Positions 51,819 to 61,660 of a stretch of DNA of 64,000 nt are shown piece after piece. A program made the translations under genes and the position numbers. How positions within the stretch are numbered: position 1 is the stretch's first letter; every line of letters starts with the position of its first letter. Source of the DNA: Pseudisothecium myosuroides (lineage: Eukaryota; Streptophyta; Bryopsida; Hypnales; Lembophyllaceae); assembly GCA_951799445.1 (NCBI GenBank), contig OX637287.1, positions 18,042,224 to 18,106,223 on the forward strand. The letters are read 5' to 3'. The notes below the pieces were generated by a model. It saw only the letters and a list, made by a program, of their open reading frames with translations, was not told the origin of the DNA and made no database searches.

Positions 51819-52844
51819 ACATGGTGCTGGTGAATGTATCTGGAGTGCTCATCTTGTACTGCTAAATTATTTTTGGCAGCCTGCTTTTCCTTGTACTTGG
51901 TAAGTATTTTGAATTTGAATTACAAGTTCCAATTTTTTTTCAAGGGCAGGCTGCACCTGCCTGTTGTTTTTCAAAATTAAGTTTGATGACTGAAAATGCA
52001 CTTAACGGGCACAATGTTTTTATTGAAAAATGATTTTACTATTGAAATGTGTGAAACTCACATTCAGGAAAAGAAAGGTGCCCCAAATCCGTGTAATCAT
52101 AGTCAATCGGTGGGAGATTGTGTTAATTAATGAGTTTTGACCCTAAACAGCAGTACGGCCCTCATGTATTGTGTGATATTTTTTGTTAATCAACATGTCA
52201 ATTAATATGATATGAGGTATGTCACTTCCTGAATTTTTTTTTTTTTTGGATTGTTTTCAATTTCATAACTCATCCAGTTAGTTTGTGACCCTCACTTGGA
52301 GTCATCTGTGGTCACTTCAGAGGTTAGCTTCTGTGGTTTTTGCATTTAAACTCCAGGGTTTACTATGCACTTGTCATTTGTTTCTCACGTCTTAATCTCA
52401 GGTTTTGCCTCACTTTTTTGTGGTCACCTAGCTTTGAATGTGCCCCGTCCTTGATGCTGTCGTGTTGTGAGATTCCCAGAGGTTGTTGTTGGTTTTCGTT
52501 TTCGAATTTGCCTACTGTCTTGCGCTGCTCCTTCCCGCTGCTGTCGTTGTTGCCTCGTGCTAGTGTTGTACGCAGGTGCAACCGTTATTGCCTCGTGGTT
52601 TTATGTTGTTCCTGTCTTCTTGTTTTTGCGGGTTTTAGCTGTCCTAGGTAGCTGGGTTTCTGGTTCTCAGTAAGGACGTGCCCTCACCTGCGTCTCAGTT
52701 CGTTTTTGTTCTCGTGCACCCCATGGATGTTTGTGATGATTCCTTGTGGTCATTCGGTTTGAACCCACTTTCTATCATGCCTCTGACTTCAGCATAGAGT
52801 ACACTTTTCGCAATGCAGTGCTACCTGTTTTAGTGCCGCAGGTG
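51819..52844 (+). other. Spacer within the 8-kb element
   Basis: 3' region of the transposase gene and a pyrimidine-rich stretch at 52440-52680. Open frames at 52340-52651 and 52467-52673 are Cys/Leu/Phe/Ser-rich shadows of that composition. They may cover a leader of the next frame. Confidence 0.35.
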
Positions 52845-53530
52845 CACTTCCTGGATCCGTAGAAGTGGGACCAGCCACCAAAGGAGCACCCAGCGACACT
52901 GCAGACCTTGGAGTGCCTTCGGGAGACGTGCGACTCCTGGAAGGAATTCGTGGAAGGGACGGCAGAGTAGGGTGCGCTCATCTTGGCGCGGCATGAGTTT
53001 TCGATGTTGCTGCCGCCAGTATGGACTCAGGAGGATGACTTCGTGCTGTTTCGCTTCCAAAGGCATCGCAGCATGTTCCGTAGCAGCTGGTGGCTTCCCC
53101 GACCCCTAGAGAATGATCGTTGGCACACAGCTTCCTTTGGCGACCTGTCTGCAGAGGACCTACAAGGATTGAGTGTCGCTTTGGAAGAAGGGCAGGAGTG
53201 CGTGCGTTGGGCAACAACTGGCGCCCTGCATCTGACATCTTCTCTATGGATTTCCCTCGCTCATCGTGGTGCTTGTGATTGAAGGTAACCTCCACCTTCA
53301 TTTGTTCAGCACTTGTCATGTGCAATTGTTTACAAATTCATCTAAATTGCAGCTACTGGGCTTCTTGTATTTCAAGGCTAGATCAGTATACCACCAACTG
53401 ATACTTTCATTGCTCTCTTTTGTTTTGGTTGCAGTCAGGTACACGGGCACTTACACTGCAGGAGATGTTTCTCGATTCGTCTCAGCTAGGGAGGATTTGA
53501 ACCTCTTATTTTTGCTTAAAGAATTCGGCT
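52845..53530 (+). pseudogene. Second reading frame in the 8-kb element, damaged
   Basis: One plus-strand frame from about 52845 reads well apart from two TAG codons (before KWDQPPKEHP and before GALILARHEF). It continues through WTQEDDFVLFRFQRHRS and FGDLSAEDLQGLSVALEEGQ to a TGA at 53280. A donor-like GAAG-GTAACC near 53285 and an acceptor TTGCAG at about 53435 could join RYTGTYTAGDVSRFVSARED, ending with TAG at 53530. I do not recognise a family. It could be a second transposon protein or a captured host gene fragment. Confidence 0.45.
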
Positions 53531-54348
53531 AGTACTACTGATGTATGTGTTTGTGAACACGAGTTTTGTATAAATTTTTTTGGTATTCGGCTATGTTGTT
53601 TGTCACTGTGCTCTTACTGCCTAGAATTCAGTGAATTGGAATTCAGCAGCGTTGTTGGTTTTGTGTTTTGTAGCTTCCTTCTGCTTCCTGTGTTGGTCTG
53701 GTATTGTACATTGGTACTTCAGTTTGGCCTTTTGTTTGGGGATTGAAGTACTACAGCTCTTGCAAACTGGTATGATCTTTGTGAATTCCATGAGTAACGC
53801 TGTTTGAATGTTGCGTAATTGTTGGAAATTGGATCAGCGCAAGAATTTCTGTAGGGTATTGTCTTTGTTAATCAAATGCTTGTGTGTCACTGGGTTTTGG
53901 AAGATACCATGAATGAATTTTTTGGTCCCTGGTATTGGAATGCAAGTTCTTGAATCTGGATTGATGACCCTAAACCCTGTAAAATTGACTTCCCTTTGAA
54001 AACTAAATGTGTGCAAGAAATCCCCTTAAACCATTTACTCTGTTGTGTTATGCGTTATGTATGCAGCCGTGGTTCTATACTTTGGGTTCAATAATCGCAT
54101 TGCCTTTTGAGTTTGTAGTGCTTCATGATTTTGTGTGGTAGCGCAGTCACTTTCTGTTTTGGAGTGGCATGTTTGTCAATGGCATTCTTTACTACTAGAT
54201 TGTGTTTTGAATGTATCCTTTAACATATTACAATTGGACTTTTCTAGTTTCTTGTAGGAATTTGAATGCTATCCTCCGCTTGATGCTCATGCAATGAATT
54301 TTGGAAAATGATAGTATTCTTCTTTGTATCATGTATTTCTACAAAGTT

Positions 54349-54452
54349 AAAAAAAAATAGGGTGCCAAAAATTAGTCCCCACACCCATTTAAGAAAAAAA
54401 ATAGGGTGCAAAAAAATATCCCTCGGTAGCTTTTTTTCTACAAATAGGGTGC
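54349..54452. repeat. Right subterminal motif repeats of the 8-kb element
   Basis: A-run plus ATAGGGTGC(C/A) occurs at about 54349-54365, 54395-54410 and 54441-54452, just inside the right terminus. Confidence 0.65.
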
Positions 54453-55389
54453 AAAAAAATGCTTGCCTGCACATAAATACCCCCCTATAAAATACCCCAT
54501 TATCGCACGTGGTTACAAAATGTAAGAGGGAGTAAATCCCCCGAGAAACCAACCTTTCATGCTCTTGATGCCCATGTTGACAACTCGAACATGAGCTAAT
54601 GATTTTTTCAACAGAAGGTTTTGGGTTGCCGTTCAATTGTCCACCCTTCCTACCTAATTTTTGCAATTGTTTCCTTATATGTTTCATGTGATTCACCTCT
54701 ATGGTGTGCTTTTAAAACAATTGAGGGCCATTCCTCAACATATGGGATGAAAAGATGGGGATGCTTTTTATTGAATAAGCGTGCTTCCCCATTTGCCCCA
54801 ATTTGTACTCCAAAGAATCTTTCATATCTTTCCCACTTTTTCAAAATTCCCTTGTACCATGCTTCTATAAAAGCTTCATCTTAACTAAAAAATTAGGATC
54901 CAAAGTGTTGATAGTCTCCGCCAAAGGCATTATCCTTCTATTGCGCCAATCAACAAAATAATTTTTCAATCCCCTCTTAAAAGAATAATATGTTGTATGT
55001 AAAAACAGAGAAGGATCCAAGTATTCTCCTTCAGCTCCATCCATATACTTTCGACCATAAGCTTCTTCGTCACCCTCTAAAAGCGGTGGTAAATTAAATT
55101 AAATTTCCTCATCAAAAACAAGATCATCAAGGTTAAGAACCTCGAAAATGTCTCCTATATTATCTATTGCCCTCCACTTTTATTTTTAGCCCACTTCCAA
55201 TGCAACCATCTTCTTGGTTTCTATGAACAAGTAGTTCTTATATCTACACAACCAACACACAATAAGGTTAATATGAGACAAACAACTCCAAATTTTCAAG
55301 AAAATTTTAAATCACAACATCAAATTGTCAATCATAATGATCCCACCACATTTCATTTATATATAACTGATAGCAAAATCTTTATTCCA

Positions 55390-56400
55390 GAGACCCCTTC
55401 GTCCTAGTGGTGCCTTAAACCACATGTTCAATATTTTGTAGAAGGGGATGGTCTCTCCCTTCCCCCCTTTGATCTGGTGGTGCTTTAAAGTACATGCAAA
55501 AAATTTGGACAAAGCTTTTGCCTTGATGGTACTTTAAATGATGTGCTTGAATTTCGCAAAAAGATGGCGGTCACTGCCACCCCTTTGCTCCAATGGTGGT
55601 CTAAACCAAATGCTCAAATTTTGGCAAAGAGGTGGCGGAAACCGCCACCCCTTTGCACTGATGGTACTCTAAATAATGCGCTCGAATTTTGCAAAAAAGT
55701 GGCAGTCTCTACCACCTCTTTGCCTCAATGGTGCTTTAAACAACATGCTTCAATTTTTGCAAGTAATGGCGACCCCACCCATTATATTGCCTTGGTGGTG
55801 CCCGTACCCACTTCAAAATGATTGAATATGTGGTGAAGGTTACCACCGGTTTTGAAGAGGTGGTGCTCACCGCCATCACTTCAAATAAAATGTACATGTG
55901 GTGACACTCACCACATGGCCAATTTTTTTGAAGTGGTGGTAGTGAACACCACCACTTAAAAACCAATGGTAATCCCACTACAAGTTTGTTTTATTGAAAG
56001 TGGTAGTGGTCATCACCACCCTTTTGACCGGGACGTGCTACACACCATGTGTTCAAATTTTAAACAGTCACCATCATTCCCATGCTATTTTTCATTTTGT
56101 GGTGGTGGCCATCATCACCACCTTCTCCACGTTCAATTTTTGGTGGTGGTGAATTCACTACGACCTCCATGCTAATTTTGAATTTATATTGTTACCACTA
56201 CCTTCACAATATCCAACTTGTGGTGGTGGTGGTCACCCTAAACCTTCCCATGTCCAATTTTTGGGTGGTGGTGATGGTCACCACTACCTTCCGATGTTTT
56301 ATTTTTGGTGGTAGTAATAGTCACTACCCCCACCCCATGCTAATTTTCATTTTCACCCATGGTGAAGGTGGCCATCACCACCACTACGTACTATGAAGGG
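55390..56400. repeat. Minisatellite of self-complementary units
   Basis: From 55390 to about 55800, units of about 67 bp repeat (for example AATTTTGGCAAAGAGGTGGC then CCGCCACCCCTTTGC; landmarks near 55551, 55616, 55684 and 55751). From 55800 to 56400 a related series of GGTGGTGGTCATCACCACC-like blocks follows. Most units contain a GGTGG...CCACC dyad that can fold. The open frames here (55543-55821, 56082-56396) come from the repeats. Confidence 0.8.
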
Positions 56401-56599
56401 AGACACCACTACTCCCCTCATAGTACTCTTTGTAGGACTTGGTAGGCCCCCCTTCCATTAGCTGGTCAAAATGACTATGTATGAAGGTTTAGTTTTTGGA
56501 AGACCATCCATCCAAAGTATTCAAATCATCAGCAAGCAAGCAGCAAGCAAAACTAACAAGCAAGCTAACAACCCTAAACCAAAATCAAGAAGCAAATTA

Positions 56600-56641
56600 A
56601 TTCTCATTATGGTGGTGATGTTTCACCATGATGAGAATTGA
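56600..56641. repeat. Short hairpin
   Basis: AATTCTCATTATGGTG and its inverse CACCATGATGAGAATT face each other around GATGTTT. Confidence 0.7.
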
Positions 56642-56689
56642 TTTACTAGCCACCATGCTCACAAAACAAGGCTGCTAGACCAATACAGC

Positions 56690-56830
56690 AGGCTCTGGCA
56701 AGCCCCTCCCCCTTCCATTACTCCCTGCCCTTCCATCAGGGTCGTCCCTCCATTTGAAGGGCTTAGATGGAAAGAGCCCACCCTCAAATTCGAGGGTGGT
56801 TGGAAACGAGGTTCGACCACTTCAAGTTTT
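56690..56830 (-). repeat. Inverted partner of 41120-41240
   Basis: The reverse complement reads CACCCTCGAATTTGAGGG, CCATCTAAGCCCTTCAAATG and GATGGAAGGG, matching the left block of the 17-kb composite in the same order. Confidence 0.8.
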
Positions 56831-56943
56831 GAAGAAGGGACGGGCAAATGGGGAGTCCCAAGTGCGGCTTACTATAGGGTTTGATTCACTTTTACCTTGA
56901 CTTCGAGGTAGTGACCCCCCCAGCTGGCACTCAAATGTAATTA

Positions 56944-57147
56944 TAGTACAAGAAAAAGGGGTGTTTTAAGCATAGTCCTAGTAGTATAGTCCTACAAGTA
57001 ATGATCCTGAAGGGGTGTTTTTAGTAAAATTTACTAGAAATACATGTATTTTTAGTAAATTTTTATTGAAAACACTCCTTTTAAGGTCATTGCTTATAGG
57101 ACTATACTACTAGGAATATAATTAAAACACCCTTTTCTCTTGTAGTG
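56944..57147. mobile_element. CACTA-type MITE (204 bp)
   Basis: TAGTACAAGAAAAAGGGG at the left and CCCTTTTCTCTTGTAGTG at the right, with the 3-bp duplication TTA (56941-56943 and 57148-57150). The interior is largely inverted (TAGTCCTA(G)TAGTATAGTCCTA and its mirror). Confidence 0.88.
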
Positions 57148-57295
57148 TTAAAGGAATTTAATTGTTGAGAAATTCCCTTCATTTGTGTGAAAAACAAAGG
57201 GAAGAAAATACTTTTAACCACAAGAAAGATTCATTTACTTGTACCTATCAAATTGGATTGAAAGTATTTTCAACTTTTGTTGGATTTGAAGTGGT

Positions 57296-57890
57296 AAGAG
57301 TAGATCATTATATACATATGGGGTGGTAGGAAGTAGAACAAACAATGTGGATAAGTAAATTAGATGGAGTAGGAATTAAATCACTCCTAGTTTATTCAAA
57401 TGGAGGAATTGTGTTAAAAGTAGAATTTCAAACCTCATTTAGGCATAGTAGAATACCTTTTTCAAAAAACTTTGAACTAAGAGAAGTTGTCAAATGAATT
57501 TAAATTTCATCTCCAAAAATTCGTTTGAGATTTTGAGTCTCTAATCAAAAGTTATAGACAAAATTCAGAGACAATGTTTGAAAATGTCAAAAAAGATTCC
57601 CTTTAAACATTATCTCTGAAATTTGTCCATAACTTTTGATTGAAGGCTCAAAATCTCAAACGGATTCTTAGAGATGAAATTTAGATTCATTTGACAACTT
57701 TTCTTAGTTCAATTGTTTTTGACAAAAGGTATTCTACTATGCCTAAATGAGGTTTGAAATTCTACTTTTAACACAATTCCTACTTTTGAATAAACTAGGA
57801 GTGATTAAGCTCCTACTTCAAATCTAATTTACTTATCCTACATTTTTGTTCTACTTCCTACTACCCCATGTGTATATAGTGAGCTTTACT
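57296..57890. mobile_element. Foldback element, copy 3
   Basis: Same family as 13007 and 18731: ACATATGGGGTGGTAGGAAG at the left and CTTCCTACTACCCCATGTG at the right, with the CCTCATTTAGGCATAGTAGA blocks inverted inside. It lies in the right arm of the 17-kb composite. Confidence 0.88.
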
Positions 57891-58261
57891 TCTAACCTAC
57901 AAACTCAAAAATAAATTGGGAGTGCTCTTGAAGCAATGAAAGATTCTTCTGAAAGCACTGAAAATTGAATTATTTTGAAGTTTAATTTCAAAACAAGGAA
58001 ACTCTTCTTAATATTGCATTTCCGATTTGGTGCGCATGCTTGGTGCGTCAGCTATGGGGCAAAGAAGAAGCGGTGAAGCCCCAGCCTTCAAATCCAATTA
58101 CCAAAGTTGCACTTGGCGCCCCTCCTTGGCGAGTCTGCGGTAGCGATGCTCTTAGATCATATACATCAAGCTTTTGCAGAGGATCACAAATTGTAGAGTC
58201 TTCCTTTTTGAGAGGTAGTTGAATTTTTACAAAATGCATTTCTATGAACTCAAAAACTTAG

Positions 58262-59165
58262 CCTCTAAAGTCCCGTTGTCCCCTTGAGGGACAAAATGGA
58301 TTTTGGCCAGGCTTCTATGGTCCTAGTAATTGTCTTGATTTTTTGAATTTTTTTGTAAAGATAGAAAAACAAATTAGCTTTTGGAAAATGGAATTTTTAT
58401 TTTAGTTGGTGCCTTGGAGCAAAACTTATGGCACAAAATGCCCAAATTTTAGTTCAGAAGGCAAAAAAAAACCCTAAAAAAACTTGAAATAAAAAATTCC
58501 AAAAATTTGTTTTATATATATTGTATTTTTATCTACATGGAAAGCTTTGATTTATTCCATTTGGATTTATTATGTGAAAGTTATGGACAATCTTATTTTG
58601 GGGGCAATTAGAACATCTTCTTGAAAAAATAACTTGTAGGATTCATTTTTTAACTCAATCTTTTACAATTTTTCAAAAAATGAGTATCACAAGGATAAAA
58701 TCACTTCCTAAAACAATCTCACCGTTGAGATTAGTGTATTTCAATTCCGTCTTAGAGTTATAATTAATGGTTTAGTTTTTACTTCAATATTGAACCAATA
58801 CTTCTACTTAACAATTTTTAATGAATGAAAACTAAGTGTTTGTTTTAAAAAAAAAAATTTAGAGTCTCAATAGAATTCTTCAACATATAAAATTAGATAT
58901 TCATAATCAATACAACAAAAAATTTAAGTTAAGAAGGTTCAAAGCCAAAGAATGTAGTTGAGCGAGGTACATAAAAACCTGTTTCCTTCACTTTAAATGC
59001 AAATATCTTGTCATCTACACGGTTAAAGTTTTTGAAACTCTTTTCACACATATTTACACTAGTCTAGTACAAGAACCTATAGTTAGATAAGTAATGAATG
59101 GGATACAAAATCTCAAAAAACTCTGAGAATAGAAATTGGAAAAAAAAATGCTTCAAGGTATGGAT
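58262..59165. mobile_element. TTAA-family relative, right end degenerate
   Basis: It begins CCTCTAAAGTCCCGTTG after TTAG (58258-58261), resembling the inverse of copy F's right end. Interior blocks (TGGAAAGCTTTGATTTATTCC, AAATGCAAATATCTTG.CATCTACACGG) match the family. No clear right terminus. Confidence 0.6.
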
Positions 59166-59380
59166 GATAATAGAGTTCCTCTTTTGAAATTGATGATCAC
59201 TACTTGTATTATACATCATAATTTTTTATTGAGATTATCATATAAAATCGTATCTCAAAGAGCCTATTTATCTATGCATATATGGTGAAACACACAAATC
59301 TATTTCTATATCCATTCTTGACAAGTAAAGCTTCCATTGAAAGTGTCCCCAAAGTATCATTAAATTGTTCCTTTTCTTAA

Positions 59381-59783
59381 CCCCTAAGTGGTTTAGGGGC
59401 CACATCGTGTCCTCTACATTCATACATGGCCTTTATTCTCCAAATTCCTTGAAGTATTGGCCAAATATGTGAATTACAAAATTGAAGATAAAACAGCCCT
59501 TGATTTTATGTTGTTTCAAGAAAAATATTGTGACACTCGTTGTTGAACTGAGAGGCTGCCGAACATGCTCAAGTGTGTAGTTCTAGAGAAATATGTGTAC
59601 TGCTTCTACCATGTCTACATGTGTCTGTCCCTCGTTTCCACATTTGCCATAATCGGGTACATAGCACGCATTCAACCAAAAAAAAAAATTTAAATGGATA
59701 GTAAATCATTCACATACAAGGTTGTGTATACCGTATCTAGGCAATGCAGAGATGTATTGAAGACATCCAAAACCACTTAGGAG
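59381..59783. mobile_element. TTAA-flanked element, variant termini (403 bp)
   Basis: TTAA (59377-59380) precedes CCCCTAAGTGGTTT. The right end AAACCACTTAGGAG is followed by TTAA (59784-59787). TIRs share only the CCCCTAA start with the main family. Confidence 0.8.
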
Positions 59784-60289
59784 TTAATTGTGATTGGTGG
59801 ATTGTGAATTCTCTACATTAGATTTTGGTTTTATGACCAAGCTATATGACAATTTCAAAGACCTGCAGAGCTTCTACTTTGAAATTCATAGTGATTGCAT
59901 GTCTAATAGGATTTTTTTTTTAAATAAAAAAATTCATAGTTTTCAATTGCTAATATCCCAATAATGTTTTTTTCTTGAAAAAGATACCTCCAACAATACT
60001 GAATTTCTTATTTTGATGGTTTTGGATGTTTTTACCTTAATTATGCCACTACTAATTTTGTAGGTGAATCTAAAGTCTATTGGAGTATGAAGTTGCAACC
60101 AAAGAGAACTTCTGCATTCTTCCATTGCCTATGACTATGACCTAAATTTCAACCGACTTCATGGCTCCATTGGTAGAAAACTTGTTTGCATTGATTTGAC
60201 TTCTTTTAATCCTACAAAGACATGCCGATTCTAGTCTCATTGTCCTTTACTCTATTTGTTGCAATTTTCCAACTAGATATGAATGAAAA

Positions 60290-61660
60290 AATATATATTT
60301 ATTTTTCAGAGATGAAATCACATGTCTGCTACTAGATGTAAAATTTTCAACCTTTTTTGGAAAAATTTGAAATTATTATAATTTCTTAAGAAAAAAATGA
60401 AGAAAATTCATATCAAATACAAAATATACTAAAAAAATCTGAAATTTTCATTGTAGATATATAATATAGTGTATAAATTCATAATACATACCAAAGTTAT
60501 TGAATTGTTCGATAATTAGAAAAACAACTAACCATGGTTATAGGCCCAAAGTTCACATTGCTATAAAATATTGAAATTTAAGATTTTTTCAAAATTTTAA
60601 ATTGGAGTAGAATGTGCAATGGATAAGTTTCATTTCATTATTTGGACTCAAATTCAAAAAGTACCACTTGCATGGCTCAAATTTCCATCAAGAGTAAATA
60701 GCAAGAAATGGCCAAATACACTACAAAGGTGATCCCTGGTTTAAGCATCTTCTTCTTTAGAAAAGTCAATAAGATCATAATGAGGGACTTTGCAATGTTA
60801 ATAAGATCATAATGAGGTACTTCTTAACAATGTACTCAAGTACCCTCCAAATAAATAAATTGGATGACAAAACATTTTTTTCTATTGTCCAATCTTAGCT
60901 GAAGTCATCCATCAAACACTCAATGTCCGCAGCAACAATACATGGATAAGTCTATTGGTGAAACTAGTCAGATATTTGTTAGATAGAGAAAAGTATGTCC
61001 AGCCTACTCTAGTAGGTTGGTGGAATTAAATTTTTTGTTTATCTTGGATCCTATGTCAAGCTTCCAAAGTCACAAACAAGTGACATGAAGACTACAAAGT
61101 ATTTGGATAAGCAAAGGTTTAATCATAAAATGTCAGACTCTATGATTGTATGGTCTAACATCAAAATCTTGTACCTTAGATGCTTTATATTGCTATTGAA
61201 TAATGAATGGAATTTTTATTTTTTATTTTTCAGAGATTAAGTCACATGTCTTTTATGGGACTTAAAATTCCAGGAATTTTTTTTGGGAGAATTTGAAATT
61301 ACTATAAATTTTTGAACAAAAAGTGAAAAAATTCATTTCAAATACATTTTGTGCTTTAAAAATCGGAATTTTTTCTTGCATGTGGACATTATTTTTAGAA
61401 CATTAAGGAAAAAAAGTTTTACCATGTCATACTAAGATTAGAACACTAGCACTCCATGGTTATAGGTGCTAAGTTCAAATTCCAATAAAATATTGAATTT
61501 TAGGAGTTTTTCAAATTTTAAGATTAGTATATAAACTAAGCTTCATAAGTTTTATTTCAATAGTTAGTCTCAAATTTTTTTTAAATCATTTTTATGACTT
61601 CAATTCAGATAGAGAAAAGAGCACAAATAGCTAAACTACACCATATGGTGATCTATATTT
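60290..61660 (+). repeat. Direct repeat pair, offset about 925 bp
   Basis: The stretch about 60290-60740 recurs in diverged form at about 61215-61660. Shared blocks are TTTTTCAGAGAT(G/T)AA, CATGGTTATAGG, TAAAATATTGAA and ACTACA(AAG/CCATAT)GGTGATC. The pair is the same family as 11767-12085 (inverted). No conserved open frame. Confidence 0.65.

Larger units (their letters stand above)
46508..54545 (+). mobile_element. 8,038-bp DNA transposon with 18-bp TIRs and 8-bp duplication
   Basis: The left terminus CTCGGGGGATTTACTCCC (46508-46525) and right terminus GGGAGTAAATCCCCCGAG (54528-54545) are perfect inverted repeats. AAACCAAC duplicates at 46500-46507 and 54546-54553. Deleting the element plus one AAACCAAC joins the minus-strand host frame without shift (QEHERLV continuing as CRLRQYN). 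It contains a large plus-strand transposase-like gene and a second damaged frame, and base composition is higher in GC than the surrounding host. An 8-bp duplication is seen with hAT, P and Zisupton-type elements. Confidence 0.95.
43690..55150 (-). pseudogene. MULE/FAR1-like transposase gene, degenerate and interrupted
   Basis: Read on the minus strand, the segments are 55150-54546, then (after the 8-kb insertion) 46499-46140, then (after TTAA copy C) 45190-43690. The first segment has a well-composed frame (YFVDWRNRRIMPLAE and the like) with several stops. The second has a FAR1-like DNA-binding stretch (YVGCKFYVKV ... NEEYNGH) ending in a stop. The third has a MULE transposase-like core: RPFVLVMQTEEIF, then WVIDFTSRTNQWGMPLFA, then PNAIVIDKNKTSKIAI and YRLFLYWFHAQ. 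An acidic tail near 43700 probably ends it. This gene would have mobilised its own family. It is now inactive through stops and two insertions. Confidence 0.75.
41005..58150. mobile_element. Possible 17-kb composite element, inverted ends
   Basis: The left end AGCATCGCCAC (41005) is mirrored by GTAGCGATGCT ending at 58150, with CTTAG on both sides (41000-41004 and 58151-58155). A second, longer inverted block pairs 41120-41240 with 56690-56830. It contains CTCAAGTTTGAGGGT, CTTCCATCTAAGCCCTTCA and GATGGAGGGACG. A MULE/FAR1-like gene lies between. A 5-bp duplication is not the 9 bp usual for MULEs. The right end is broken by later insertions, so the assignment is tentative. Confidence 0.45.

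Noticed and set aside
55390..56400. CRISPR-like array
   Set aside because: Units are contiguous and diverged, without unique spacers of constant length; this is a eukaryotic minisatellite.
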